Below are positions 25,780 through 36,855 of a DNA stretch of 64,000 bases, piece after piece (the first letter of the stretch is position 1; each line of letters starts with the position of its first letter). The translations under genes were made by a program, and so were the position numbers. The DNA comes from Siphlonurus alternatus (Eukaryota > Arthropoda > Insecta > Ephemeroptera > Siphlonuridae), in NCBI GenBank assembly GCA_949825025.1, contig OX463788.1, positions 34,025,078-34,089,077 of the forward strand, in the 5' to 3' direction. A model generated the notes under the pieces. It saw only the letters and a list, made by a program, of their open reading frames with translations. It was not told the DNA's origin and searched no databases.

Positions 25780-26025
25780 CTGACTATATGCCTCCCCCAA
25801 AAAAATATTGATTTTGATCTCCACCATGGCATTACCCTTATCTAAGATTCCCTTGACTTTGGTCATTGTTTTGATCCAAAGGTGTCTGTCTGGAGTTAAA
25901 ATTCCAACAGTTCCCTCACTCAAGCAGAAAATGATGTAATACAAAAAGGCGTCAGTCTTATCTCTCCAGTCACTAACATGCATATTTACCGATACACAAC
26001 CATCCTTATAAGATTTCAACTCGAT
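25780..26025 (-). CDS. Candidate exon of an unidentified gene
   Basis: A pyrimidine-rich tract (CCCTCCCCTTCTTCTCGTCC on the coding strand, about 26054..26035) precedes an open segment. It reads …ELKSYKDGCVSVNMHVSDWR, then DKTDAFLYYIIFCLSEGTVG, then ILTPDRHLWIKTMTKVKGIL, then VEIKINIFLGEAYSQ, ending in CAG/GTAATA at 25780. Composition is protein-like, unlike the repeat-derived frames around it, and the donor is in frame (phase 0). I do not recognise the family. The alternating strands with RHLWIKTMTK look somewhat like the last helix of a PH-type domain, but this is only an impression. A second possible upstream exon lies at about 26251..26150. Confidence 0.45.
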
Positions 26026-26500
26026 CATTAGGGGACGAGAAGAAGGGGAGGGAAATATTATAATTATAAAAAAATAAAGAGTTCTAAAGTACAGTCTTTG
26101 AAGCGTGAGTTTAGGTCTAGAAATACAGTAGTTTGTTTTCTGAATGCAAGTGGCTTGCATGCGTCGGTTAACGAGGTGCTCCAATTTCTTGGAAAATTTC
26201 CAGTTTTCGGTTGTACTTTGGTTTGCTTCGAAAGCATTCAAATTTAAAAGTGCCTAAAATATATAATTATATTGATGAGCACGGACAAATGTTAACTCTT
26301 GCTAGTAAGATTGTAGTACAGTACATTACAGTTCTAGCGGCGGCCATATTTATTGCATATTCCAGTCAGACATTGACAGCAACAGTCTGATAAGCAAATA
26401 AGTTGCCATAGTGTCGGGTGTAAACCAAGATTTGTTGTAGATACTGGTACATCTGATCGGTCTGATATACAGTGTATAATATAATATATACTGTACTGAA

Positions 26501-26635
26501 TCTTAGTTTACCTGTAGACTCTACAGCGCCTAGCTTCCAGACAGACTGTCGCCATATGTCTGTCTGCAATGTATCAAATAAAAAAAGATGGCAACTGTGC
26601 GCAGTCCAATCTACATTACGTAAACTAAGATTTTA
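26501..26635. mobile_element. About 130-bp MITE, AATCTTAGTTTAC ends, copy 1
   Basis: Ends AATCTTAGTTTACCTGTAGA and the inverse of AATCTTAGTTTACGTAATG. A second copy in opposite orientation is at 45957..46081 in a PIGB intron; both share GCGCCTAGCTTC and GCGAC/GGCAACC segments. Confidence 0.65.
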
Positions 26636-26814
26636 AATATTGTGCAGTATGATACTGTATATTAAATAATATTGATTCTACAGTTCAGGTGTGTGTGTAT
26701 AATGTTTTTCATAATTCATGAATACATGAAATATTATTATACAATATGCATATTATGCATAATTCCATATTTATATATATTATATACAATTTAATTATGT
26801 ATATTTGCATTTTA

Positions 26815-26930
26815 TTGCTAGGGCATGCTGTGTAGCAAAATCAAGGCCCCTTTTATTTTCTTACGGAGCTAAGTGTGCTATACGGCATGAATGCCGTAGC
26901 AATTTCTGAATGTGTGAAAGCTCCTTAAAG
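26815..26930. repeat. Interspersed repeat, partial copy
   Basis: Shares with 52451..52615 the stretch AGCAAAATCAAGGCCCCTTT, then GGCATGAATGCCGTAGCAAT, then GTGTGAAAGCTCCTT. A CGGCATGAATGCCG palindrome lies inside. Probably a MITE with an AAGGAGCTTTCACA end. Confidence 0.55.
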
Positions 26931-27776
26931 TATACAAACTGTATGCATACTGCAAACTATCAGAGTTGAAATTTACTTTATTGTACTTTACTGTATGCAT
27001 ACTGCATGCACAAAATGCGTACATATAGACTTACACATAGTGTACATAAGCATAATAACTTAATTAGCAATGAAAAGTATGCATAACTTACAATAAATTG
27101 TTTGAGTCTTCGTCCATTGTAGAATGCTCACTTTTCTTGATTTTTTGTTATTCTTACTTCCGTGCACAGTCGTCAAACCACTACAGTATAATGCATACCT
27201 GGACCTAGGAATCGAAAAGATTGATGATAGGAATGTTATGACTTGACCATAATACTTCAATACAACAAAAACTTTTTATGACAAGTCGCGAATCTCTTGC
27301 GGCTAATTCACCGGTTGTCAGGCTACATCTTTTTATCTCCCCTCCATCGATCACGGTCTTGTTCATGGTTATTTCCAGGTCATTTCAGTCATTTTTTGAT
27401 TTCAAGTCCCTCCAAACAGCTGATTCAAAAATATAAACAAATCAAAACAGCTGTTCAGCTGTTTGTTAAAAAAAAAGAGGCAAAATTCAAAAGAAAATTT
27501 ATTTTAAAATTTACAATTTAGAAAAGATCAGACCGTCAGACATGAAACCTGAAAAAGGAAATGGGCAATGGTGCCTAATAGTATATTATGTAGACAGTGC
27601 CTATATTATAATATACTGCAGAGTCCATAATAGACGAATAGAGTCGAGATATAAAAACTATATTATTAATTTAACTTATAATTTTTCACTCCAAAATTTT
27701 TAGGATGAAAAGAAAACATTAAATCTAACTGCATGATTATTTGAGGAGACCTTGGCTTAATAGATCAATATATATA

Positions 27777-27866
<90 letters not shown>

Positions 27867-27887
27867 TATATATATTATAGATATTAT
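26931..27887. other. Intergenic; ends in (TA)n
   Basis: No gene recognised. 27780..27863 is (TA)n, just outside the large palindromic element that starts at 27888. Confidence 0.5.
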
Positions 27888-28254
27888 CCCCTACTATAAT
27901 AAAATACATCAGGCCTGATATCAGGCTGATATCAGGGGGTATCAGGCTGATGTCAGGTCACATCAGCCTGATATCAGGGCTGTATCAGGGGAGTGTCAGG
28001 CTCCATTAGTTATAAGTTTTAACGCTAGGCGGCACCATTGTTGCATCAAAGGAGAAAGGTTTGTTGATAGAAAAATGGCAGCTACTTCAGGAGAGGAGAA
28101 AATCAACAAATAATGGTATAATTAAACTATAATTCTTTAGCTTATGAGTTGTTTTGGGGGTAATATACTATGTGGGGTGTCTTTTGCTGCAGGTATTTTA
28201 GGACTCTGAGGCCTGAAATATTAGAAAATCCACCGTCTTGCTGCCTATATCCCT

Positions 28255-28500
28255 ATTGGAAATGTACAATTGTAATCAGCCCAATTACAATTGTAATTTG
28301 CCTCATTACAATTGTAATTTGGCTGATTACAATTGTAAAATTTGGATTGCAATTGTAACACTTGGTTACAATTGTAACACTCGGATTACAATTGTAATTT
28401 TCTTTAATTACAATTGTAATACTTGGAATTGCAATTGCATGATGTAACTTTTGATTACAATTGTAATGTTAATGATTACAATTGTAATACTTGGAATTGC
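28255..28500. repeat. TTACAATTGTAA array, left arm outer block
   Basis: About a dozen copies of the perfect palindrome TTACAATTGTAA or one-base variants, spaced about 20 bp with TTGG/TCGG/GCC spacers. It is preceded by CCCTATTGGAAATGTACAAT, a border motif reused at 28578, 33490 (inverse) and 36205 (inverse). Confidence 0.9.
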
Positions 28501-28577
28501 AATCCCAGGGACCGCAGGTGTATCCCCGGGGCGTTCCAGGGATACCCCTCAAACGTCCCTCCGGAGTGCCCCAACCC
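28501..28577. repeat. GGGTATCCCC-type insert within the array
   Basis: A CAATCCCAGGGACCGCAGG… segment with GTATCCCCGGGG and AGGGATACCCC words. A much longer version is at about 33500..34515, ending GGGGATACCC…GGTCCCTGGGATTG. Confidence 0.7.
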
Positions 28578-28860
28578 TATTGGAAATTTACAATTGTAAA
28601 ATTCACAATTATGCTCCATAAAAATACCATTGCGTTTTGGTCCTTTTACAATGGTAATTTTTACAATTGTAAAGGCCTTTTAATACAATTGTATTTAACT
28701 ACAATTGCATTTATTACAATTGTAATAATTACGATTGTAAAATTTACAAAAAGTGGTCACCAATCTAACTACTAACCCAAACCTGCGTTGCTGTACTTCG
28801 GTTACCACTGTTGATCATACTCTTACCATTGCGCTGCTACTGCTTTCTTAATAGGATGAA
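28578..28860. repeat. Second TTACAATTGTAA block and adjoining conserved segment
   Basis: 28578..28750 starts CCCTATTGGAAATTTACAAT and holds diverged TTACAATTGTAA words. 28770..28860 is the left copy of a segment repeated in inverse at about 35905..36005 (CCAAACCTGCGTTGCTGTAC … TTACCATTGCGCTGCTACTG). The latter resembles the inverse of a tRNA A-box region and may be tRNA-derived. Confidence 0.7.
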
Positions 28861-28919
28861 GAATATTGAGGTATATAAAATAAATAAAAGTTATGGGGAA
28901 ATGACAAGGGGGCATTTCA

Positions 28920-29660
28920 ATATAATGTCATATAAATTTCGATCCTAGGGTAAAATTTGATGGCGGTTCTAATGGTGACCCTTAAATTTGCGACCCTTCA
29001 ACCCTTCAGGGTCAAAAGACCCTGAAATTTTTTTTTCTTAAAAAATTGCAAAACTGAAATTAGCAATCAACTTAATATAACCTAGAGCTCTAATTCACTT
29101 ACTAATTATATTTTAAGGGTCGACCCTTGGGGTTTAGCGGGGGTCTTTTTTAAAAGTATGCAAATTTTAATAAAAAAATTGACAAAATATGTGAGGACTA
29201 CATACAGGTTCAACATTGAGTTTTTTTAATCTTAATGACCCTTTAAGGGTCGACCCCTAACATTTGATTGAAAAATTAATTTTTTTTCTAACCATTTTTT
29301 CATAATATATATTATATAATTTAACATACATCTCTGAATTATATTTTTACCTTTTTCAATGTGATCCTTTTAGGGGTCGACCCTTGATTTTTTTCAAATT
29401 CATATTTTAAAAAAAAAAGTGATATATACTACGAGACAGGTTCATGCAGCTATTAGTTAAGTGCTTTTGATGACATAATACAACCACAATGGCCTAGTAG
29501 GGGTTGACCCCTAATGCATTAAAATATAGCATAAATTCAAAAAAAATTGTATTTTTTTATATTTTTTGTTACACTTTATATGTTAACATATGCATCGATT
29601 TGATCTGACTTTTTTTTGTGACCCTATAAGGGGTCGATGGTCGATCCATGTTTTTTTTCT
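28920..29660. repeat. GGTCGACC-centred repeats, about 128-bp period
   Basis: Dyad centres at 29121, 29251, 29378, 29505 and 29635 (steps 130, 127, 127, 130), each AAGGGTCGACCCTT or a close variant set in poly-A/T-rich spacer. Flanked on the outside by CCTTCAGGGTCAAAAGACCC-type words. Counterparts on the right arm are at 34800..35800. Confidence 0.8.
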
Positions 29661-29699
29661 AAAAATAATTATTTATTTTAAATATATAATACCCACGTA

Positions 29700-31080
29700 T
29701 AAATTTTGACTACTTTGGGCTTGGTTTGCTAGCCCAAAATAGCATTGCTAGCTCAAAATTACTTTCCTTCAAGTATCAGTTTGGGCTGCGAAGCCCAGAG
29801 TACCTCAAACTGGCTTTAAAGTGTTATTGAGCTATCTGAACTCAAATTTGCTTATAACCAAAGTAGCCCACGATTGTCCAATAATGCTTCAGGCTTTATT
29901 TAGACCAAACATGCTCATTTAAGCCTCCAGCTCAGATTGGAATTTTATAGCTTAAAATAGACCAGATTTGTGACCAAGCAATTTTAACCTAATTAAGACC
30001 AAACAAGCTTGAAACAAATTTAAGCTAGCTGTTGACCGTTTTAGCCCAAAATGGCACCTAATATCCCCAGGGTTGCAGTAAGCTTGTTATTGGCCAAAAA
30101 AGCTCAATTAAGCCCAAGCTCAACCTAGCTTCATGTAACTGTATATTGACCAATCCAGCTAAAATAAATCTGAGCACCCTGTAGACCATTTCTGCCCAAA
30201 ATAGCCATGAATGAATTCCTTGCCTCGGCCAGCACAAAGTGAGCCAAAAATGCTTAAAATGGCACTCTTCAGCCCAAACATGCCCTTTTTTACTCTGAAA
30301 GTATTCATGTGCTTGACCAAGCCCAAAATGGACCAAAAGAGCTTAAAATGGCACTCTTTAGCCCAAACATACCCCTTTTTACTCTGAATGTATTCCTCAG
30401 GTTGGCTCAGTTCAAAATAGCCCAAAATAGCTTAAAATGGATTTTTTTTGCCCAAAGATGTTTTTTCCCTCCCTGAATGTACTGCATTGGTTAGGTAGCC
30501 CAAAGTGGACCAAAACAGCTTAAAATGGACCTCTTTTGCCCAAAGATGTGCCGGTCCACCCTGAATGTACTGCATTGGCTAAGGTAGCCCAAAGTGGACC
30601 AAAACAGCTTAAAATGGACCTCTTTTGCCCAAAGATGTGCCGATCCACCCTGAATGTACTGCATTGGTTAAGGTAGCTCTACCTTAACCAATGCAGTACA
30701 TTCAGGGTGGATCGGCACATCTTTGGGCAAAAGAGGTCTATTTTAAGCTGTTTTGGTCCACTTTGGGCTACCTTAACCAATGCAGTACATTCAGGGTTGA
30801 TCGGCACATCTTTGGGCAAAAGAGGTCCATTTTAAGCTGTTTTGGTCCACTTTGGGCTACCTTAGCCAATGCAGTACATTCAGGGTGGATCGGCACATCT
30901 TTGGGCAAAAGAGGTCGATTTTAAGCTGTTTTGGTCCACTTTGGGCTACTTTTACCAATGCAGTACATTCAAGGTGGATATCGGCACATCTTTGGGAGCC
31001 CAAAGTGGACCATAACAGCTTCAAATGGACCTCTTTTGCCCAGAGATGTGCCGATCCGCCCTGAATGTATGCATACTGCA
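29700..31080. repeat. 89-bp minisatellite meeting head to head at the dyad
   Basis: Units of about 89 bp (CAATGCAGTACATTCAGGGT … AAGCTGTTTTGGTCCACTTT) run inverse on the left (clear at 30470..30676, diverged back to 29710) and direct on the right (30679..31080). The short frames here are unit translations. The outer border CCACGTATAAATTTTGAC at 29692 recurs inverted at about 33002..33020. Confidence 0.85.
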
Positions 31081-31084
31081 TTGG

Positions 31085-32225
31085 ATTAGGTAAAACTTAA
31101 AGTGAACCATTACAGCTTAAAATAGACCTCATCTATAAGCTGGGTCTATTATATTTATCAGAATTATTTAAGTCGTCTGTCATGTTTACAAAGATTTCGC
31201 CATTTGTAGACTTTTGGAGATTAATTTAGCGCGTTTCCGATGGTTTCCGATCGGTTCCGAACTTCCGATCGCTCTGATTGGTTCATTTGAATTCATTTCT
31301 CTACCGGTTTTCCATCTGACTTGTAACAGTCGACAATGTTGTTGTTGTTGCAGTATGTATCTTTCTTATAGTGTCCTAAGTAGTGTCATGTATCTATATT
31401 TTTAAGGTTTTCTTTAGTGTAGTAATGCGTTAATCATCTGCTAAGGTAAGCATACATGTATATAGTCTATATACATCAATATCTCAGGGTGTAAGTTGAT
31501 CGGGAAATGTTTTTCTGTTCATGCCACCGGGTGGCATATCTCTCCTAATAGGTTTAAGCTGCTAACAATGCAGTTCCTCAGCCTATTCTTCCACAATTTT
31601 GAAGAAAAAAGCAGTTCTACACAGACAAAATGTAAGGAAATAAATGAACAAAGGTTAATTTTGTTCTAAAATTGCGGTAAGTGGCACTTTTTACAATTTT
31701 AATAACAATTTCACAGCTATAATAAATGAAACTGTATTTCATTCAGGATATTATGCTCTCTAATTACTAATAGAATTGTTACAATGACCTCTTACATACG
31801 TACTGTATGCATACTGTATTTACCGTGTGCAAATAATATGCATTCAGTACGTTATTTGTACGTATATGATAAAAGAACAGAATAAACAGACACCTCATTT
31901 AATATGCATACCATGTGATTCTTGGGCCAGTCTTTTCCCCTCACAGTCAGCCAAGTATTCCTTTGCATTATTTATAGTGTCTGGTATGCATGCATCAGCA
32001 TGATGACAATACTGATTTTCCCCAGCTCTTATATAACCATGAATAAATTATTTTATTTTATAGCACTTTTATCAACTTTGAGCTTCAAGTATTAACTAAT
32101 TAATAGAATGCATTCATGGTCATAAAAGGCACATGTTTTTAGGCAAAATATTTCTATCTTCATCTATTTTCGTTTGTTTTATGAAGCGATAATTAAGGTA
32201 AAGAATGTAATACATTCAGAGAAAA
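31085..32225. other. Unique segment splitting the right-hand minisatellite
   Basis: No homologue on the left arm and no recognised gene. Contains a G/C-richer patch with TTTCCGATGGTTTCCGATCG at 31231 and several poly-pyrimidine runs. Likely a later insertion or a captured fragment. Confidence 0.5.
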
Positions 32226-32710
32226 AAAGGCCATTTTGAGCTATTTTAGTCTATTTTCAGCTACTGTTAGTAATGCAGTACATTCAAGTTGAATAAGCAC
32301 ATCTTTGGGCCAAAGAGGTCCATTTTAAGCTGTTTTGGTTCACTTTGAGCTACCTAAACCAATGCAGTACATTCAGGGTGGATCGGCACATCTTTGGGCA
32401 AAAGAGGTCCATTTTAAGCTGGTTTGGTCCACTTTGGGCTACCTTTACCAATGCAGTACATTCAGGGTGGATCGGCACATCTTTGGGCAAAAGAGGTCCA
32501 TTTTAAGCTGGTTTGGTCCACTTTGGGCTACCTAAACCAATGCAGTATATTCAGGGTGGATCGGCACATCTTTGGGCAAAAGAGGTCCATTTTAAGCTGT
32601 TTTGGTCCACTTTGGGCTACCTTAGCCAATGCAGTATATTCAGGGTGGATCGGCACATCTTTGGGCAAAAGAGGTCCATTTTAAGCTGTTTTGGTCTATT
32701 TTGAGCTATA
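32226..32710. repeat. Second run of the 89-bp minisatellite
   Basis: Five direct units with the same ATCGGCACATCTTTGGGCAA core. Neighbouring units are nearly identical, suggesting recent homogenisation. Confidence 0.9.
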
Positions 32711-33184
32711 TAAGCGTACTGGGGACAACCAGGGTAGAAAAGGTCAAGTTTGGGCAAATTTGGTCAATTTCCAGCTTGTTTAAGCATGGCATAGTTGGTT
32801 CAAACTGATCCATAATGAGCTACATAGAGCTATGGATTAAGTGGTGTATTGGTCCAGTTAGGGTTATATTGGGCTATTACAGCTCAATGTTACTTTTTTT
32901 GCTAGCCCAGATTTGCCCAAAATCGGCCAATTAGGTGCCTGTCGGAGTCTAATTGGGCTAGCAAAATTTTGGTCTTATTTGAGCTGATAAGCCCAAAGTG
33001 TAGTCAAAATTTATACGTGGGTATCAATTAAAGCTTCATATAGTACCTTTGTATCTTAATTAGATATTACAGCCAAGTTACGTACTTTGCATAAAAAAAA
33101 TATTATTTGAATGAAGTAATAAGAATTTGACAAAATGTACGTGTAATATATAAATTAACAATGCAAATACCATTTTTTTTTTAG

Positions 33185-33490
33185 TAATTATGTAATCCAA
33201 ATACAATTGCAATCTAATTACAATTGTAAAAATTACAATTGTAAGCACAAAAATCAATTGTAATCTAAAAAATTACAATTGTAATCTAAGAAATACAATT
33301 GTAATCTAACAAATACAATTGTATCAGAACCTGAAAGCAATTGTAATCTCAAATAATACAATTGTAATCATGAACATTACAATTGTAATCCAAATGTTAC
33401 AATTGTAACCCAAGTTTTACAATTGCAATCTTAGTTTTACAATTGTAATCAGTCAAATTACAATTGTAATTTGGCTGAATACAATTGTAA
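33185..33490. repeat. TTACAATTGTAA array, right arm inner block
   Basis: About fifteen palindromes spaced roughly 20 bp, ending in TACAATTGTAAATTTCC before AATAGGGA, the inverse of the border motif seen at 28248 and 28578. Confidence 0.9.
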
Positions 33491-33697
33491 ATTTCCAATA
33501 GGGAAGGTGTATCCCCTATTTCCATGCACAAAAGGGTACCCCTTGGGGACATTCCAGGGATACACCCTGAAGTCATTGCAGGGATACATAGGGTTATATA
33601 GCAAATATGCTTATAATTACCAATTAAAAAATGTTTTTATCAATTATAATGATGTTATCAAAGAGAAAGAATAGCAAAAAAAAAAAATTAAAAAACT

Positions 33698-33768
33698 GGC
33701 ATAGGTGAGACTCGAACTCAGGACCATCAGATTTGAAGTCTGGTGTCTTTACCACTAGGACACATGTC
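33698..33768 (-). tRNA. tRNA-like sequence with TCA (opal) anticodon, probably a pseudogene
   Basis: On the minus strand an A-box-like TGTCCTAGTGG is followed by an anticodon arm CAGA-CTTCAAA-TCTG (loop 33738..33732, anticodon TCA) and a T arm CTGAG-TTCGAGT-CTCAC whose B box is near consensus. The acceptor arms pair only partly (5' GACATGT against 3' CTATGCC), and the two bases normally between acceptor and D stem are missing. The loop CTTCAAA equals that of tRNA-Sec, but the long variable arm of tRNA-Sec is absent. Probably a tRNA-derived remnant inside the composite element. Confidence 0.5.
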
Positions 33769-34799
33769 TTCATACTTAAATGTAGAAAACTTAACTTTAT
33801 AAACTATAAATTATGAAATCGACTTGTATATTTTTGATACTTTAGGATATTTTACAATCTATGGTTTCTTTTATAAATTTTAATAATAATAATGAGAAAC
33901 TTCCAATACGGCACATAAATAATGTTTATCTTCAAATTTTAACAATTTTTTATTTTTTAATTTTTTAGAAAAAAACTACGTCTCATGAATGACCCCCAGG
34001 TGCACTTACGGGACATTCTGTTTACTAATTAAAATTATTCAAAATTGTGATTAAAAATTCAATCAGCTACATACTTAAGCAAAGAAAATTGTTATTTTAC
34101 AATTTTCGACAATACCCCCCATGTGTCCCACAGAGACACCTGCGAGACATTCATCGATAGTCAAATTAATCAAAATCTTCTCGAGATGAAGCTAAACGTT
34201 TTAAAATATTATAATTTAACCAATTAAAACCAATATTAAAAAAACAGTAACGTCCTAGGAGTGCACCTGCGGGGCATACATGGGATACCCCTGGTGTATC
34301 CCTGCGAGACACTCAAAGGACGTTTGATCCAAAAGTTCAATATAATTGCGTTATTTTCTTCTGTGTCCCTTCTACACTATAAGTTAAGCAATTCCTAAAA
34401 ATTTTAAATTTTAAAAAGCATTAAATTAATATAATATAGACCACGGGACATTCGCGGGGCATTGCAAGGACGTTCCGCTGTGTCCCGGGGATACCCATGC
34501 GGTCCCTGGGATTGTACTCTGGTTCTGATACAATTGCAACACTTGGATTACAATTGTAATGTTCATGATTGCAATTATAATTCCTTTGGGGGTTATAATT
34601 GGATTAAATTATTTGCATAAAAAACTTGGATTTAAAGTGTTATATACACTACATAATATATAATATATATACTACAGAGTAGAATTAATATATACATTTA
34701 CATTCATTAATTTATTTAACTTAATATTTTTTATGTTAATTTTTTGGCTTTAACGTATATCTTAGGTACTATTAAAAAGCTTCAATTGAAAGTATTAAT

Positions 34800-35830
34800 T
34801 TATTAAATTTTCATTATTTTGGAAAGGCTCGACCCCTTAATAAGGTACGTACCGCCCTTCAATTTAAAAAGTAATAATAATTCAGATCGAGATGCATCTT
34901 CATTTAATATATGAAAAAATAATGTTCATAAAAAATCAATTTTAATAATTTATACTATAATAAATTAGGGGTCAACTTCCAACCCCAACGACTTATTATG
35001 GTCATATCATTAACATAATAAACACTCATCTATGCTGCATGAGCCTGTAGTTCTCATTTAGTTTTGCGATATTTTTTTTTAAATATATAAATTGAAAAAA
35101 ATAAGGGTCGACCCCTTGAAGGGTCATATAATTAAAAAAGTAAAAAGGTCAGTTGAAGATGTACATTAATTTGAAATGTAACAAATATAGTAAGAAAATG
35201 ATTTCATTTATCTTATCATACACACGTTAAGGGTCGGTCGCATCATGCGTAATCGACCCTTAGGTAGTCGATCATTATACTTCATCAAAAGAACTCGATG
35301 CTGCAATGAACTTATATTGAACCTAGTCCTCACAGTTTTTGTCACATATTTTGTTATAAATATTTGCATACTTTTAATAATGACCCCTAGCTGGTATGCC
35401 CAAGGGTCGACCCTTAAAATACGTAAGTTACAGCTCTGAAGGAAATTAAAAGGATTGTCATTTTCAGTCTTGCAATTTTTTACGAAAAAACAAATTTAAG
35501 GGTCTTTTGACCCTTAAGGGTCAAAGGGTCCCAAATTTAAGGGTCACCATTAGAACCACCATCAAATTTTACTCTAGGGTCGAAATTTATATAACGTTGC
35601 AATGAAGTGAATTAAATTTCAGGGTCTTTTGACCCTTAAGGGTCGAAGGGTCGCAAATTTAAGGGCCGCCATTAGAATCACCATCAAATTTTACCCTAGG
35701 GTCGAAATTTATATAACGTTGCAATGAAGTGAACTAAATTTCAGGGTCTTTTGACCCTGATCGAAGGGTCAAAGGGTCGCACATGTAAAGGTCTTCATTA
35801 GAACCGCCATCAAATTTTACCCTAGAAGCA
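34800..35830. repeat. GGTCGACC-centred repeats, right arm
   Basis: GGTCGACC or degenerate cores near 34830, 34977, 35109, 35262 and 35409. Then AGGGTCTTTTGACCCTTAAG words at about 35491, 35622 and 35743, each followed by CCATCAAATTTTACCCTAG and ATTTATATAACGTTGCAATG. Mirror image of 28920..29660. Confidence 0.75.
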
Positions 35831-36004
35831 AAATTTGTACAACGCTGCATTGAAGTTAACCCGTATTTTTTCCCATAGCTTATTATTTAATATTTATATA
35901 GCTCAATAATCTTCTTCCTATTAAGAAAGCAGTAGCAGCGCAATGGTAAGTGTATGATCAGCAGTGGTAACCGAAGTACAGCAACGCAGGTTTGGGTTAG
36001 TAGT

Positions 36005-36569
36005 TAGATCGGTGACCGCTTTTTGTAGATTTTACAATCGTAATTATTACAATTGTAATAATTGCATGCAATTGTAGTTCAATACAATTGTAGTTCAATA
36101 CAATTGTAAAAAGGCCTTTACAATTGTAAAAATTACCATTGTAATATTGCCAAAACACAATCGTAATTTTGATGGCTGTACAATTGTAATAATTACAATT
36201 GTAAATTTCCACTAGGGTAGCTGTGGACCATGGGACAACAGTCGAGCCAGCTAGAATAAAGGCCACCTAGCTCCTAGCTGCATGCACAACAACGCATTTG
36301 TATTTAAAATTTCTTCAATTTGTTTTATTGATTCTTTATTTAGTGTTAATGATGATAGTGTTATTTATTTTATTTAATTCTAATAATAAAATGTGTTTTT
36401 ATCTATTATAGTCCAAAATGGTTGCCATCAGGCGTTAAAGTCAGGAAACCATATCAGGGAACTATCAGGTGCCATGGAGATGTCAGGGAAACATCATGCA
36501 GGCCAGCCTGATGTCAGGTTTCTTCTGTCCACTTCCTGATATCAGCCTGATATATTATTATCGTAGGGG
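36005..36569. repeat. Right outer TTACAATTGTAA block and terminal inverted end
   Basis: TTACAATTGTAA words at 36035..36205, closing with AATTTCCACTAGGG. Subterminal TCAGG-rich words (36425..36555) lead to the terminal …TATTATTATCGTAGGGG at 36569. Confidence 0.8.
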
Positions 36570-36855
36570 ATATATATATATTGCCCATGTTAAATCCAAA
36601 ATTTCAGAGGGGGGGGGGCTGCAGCAATATGCATTTTCCTTGCAAAAAAAATTTGATACTTTTAAGGCAGTATATATATACTGTATATAAAAATATATTA
36701 CAGAGTATGGGCATGCATAATATATTTTGGTGTATTTTGGTTTGTACTGAAAATAATTTCAATTAATATTATAGTGATTTAAACCATTTTTATCTGTGCA
36801 TGAGTGCAGTGTTGTACAATAAACTTCCAGATTGTATAAAAAAGTCTATATTCAT
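36570..36855. other. Short spacer between two elements
   Basis: (TA)n scraps and a G run (36610..36617). No gene seen. Confidence 0.5.

Larger units (their letters stand above)
27888..36569. mobile_element. 8.7-kb palindromic composite element of unknown class
   Basis: Left end CCCCTACTATAATAAAATA and the inverse right end CCCCTACGATAATAATATA are followed on both sides by subterminal ATCAGGCTGATATCAGG words. Moving inward, matching blocks occur in mirror order on both arms. They are TTACAATTGTAA arrays, a conserved segment ending TTACCATTGCGCTGCTACTG, GGGTCGACCC-centred repeats, and units rich in GGGCTA/TAGCCC and AAGCTGTTTTGG. The dyad is at 30677/30678 (TTAAGGTAG-CT-CTACCTTAA). The right arm is longer because of extra blocks at 31085..32220 and 33020..34800. 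There is no transposase, integrase, helicase or polymerase frame. The TA-rich flanks allow no confident target duplication. It is a mobile element by inference from its inverted ends. Confidence 0.65.

Noticed and set aside
28255..28500. Regularly spaced repeats resembling a CRISPR array
   Set aside because: The repeat is a 12-bp palindrome, spacers are about 8-12 bp and variable, no cas genes exist, and the DNA is animal.
33698..33768. Functional selenocysteine tRNA
   Set aside because: The anticodon and loop fit, but length, missing long variable arm and poor acceptor pairing do not.
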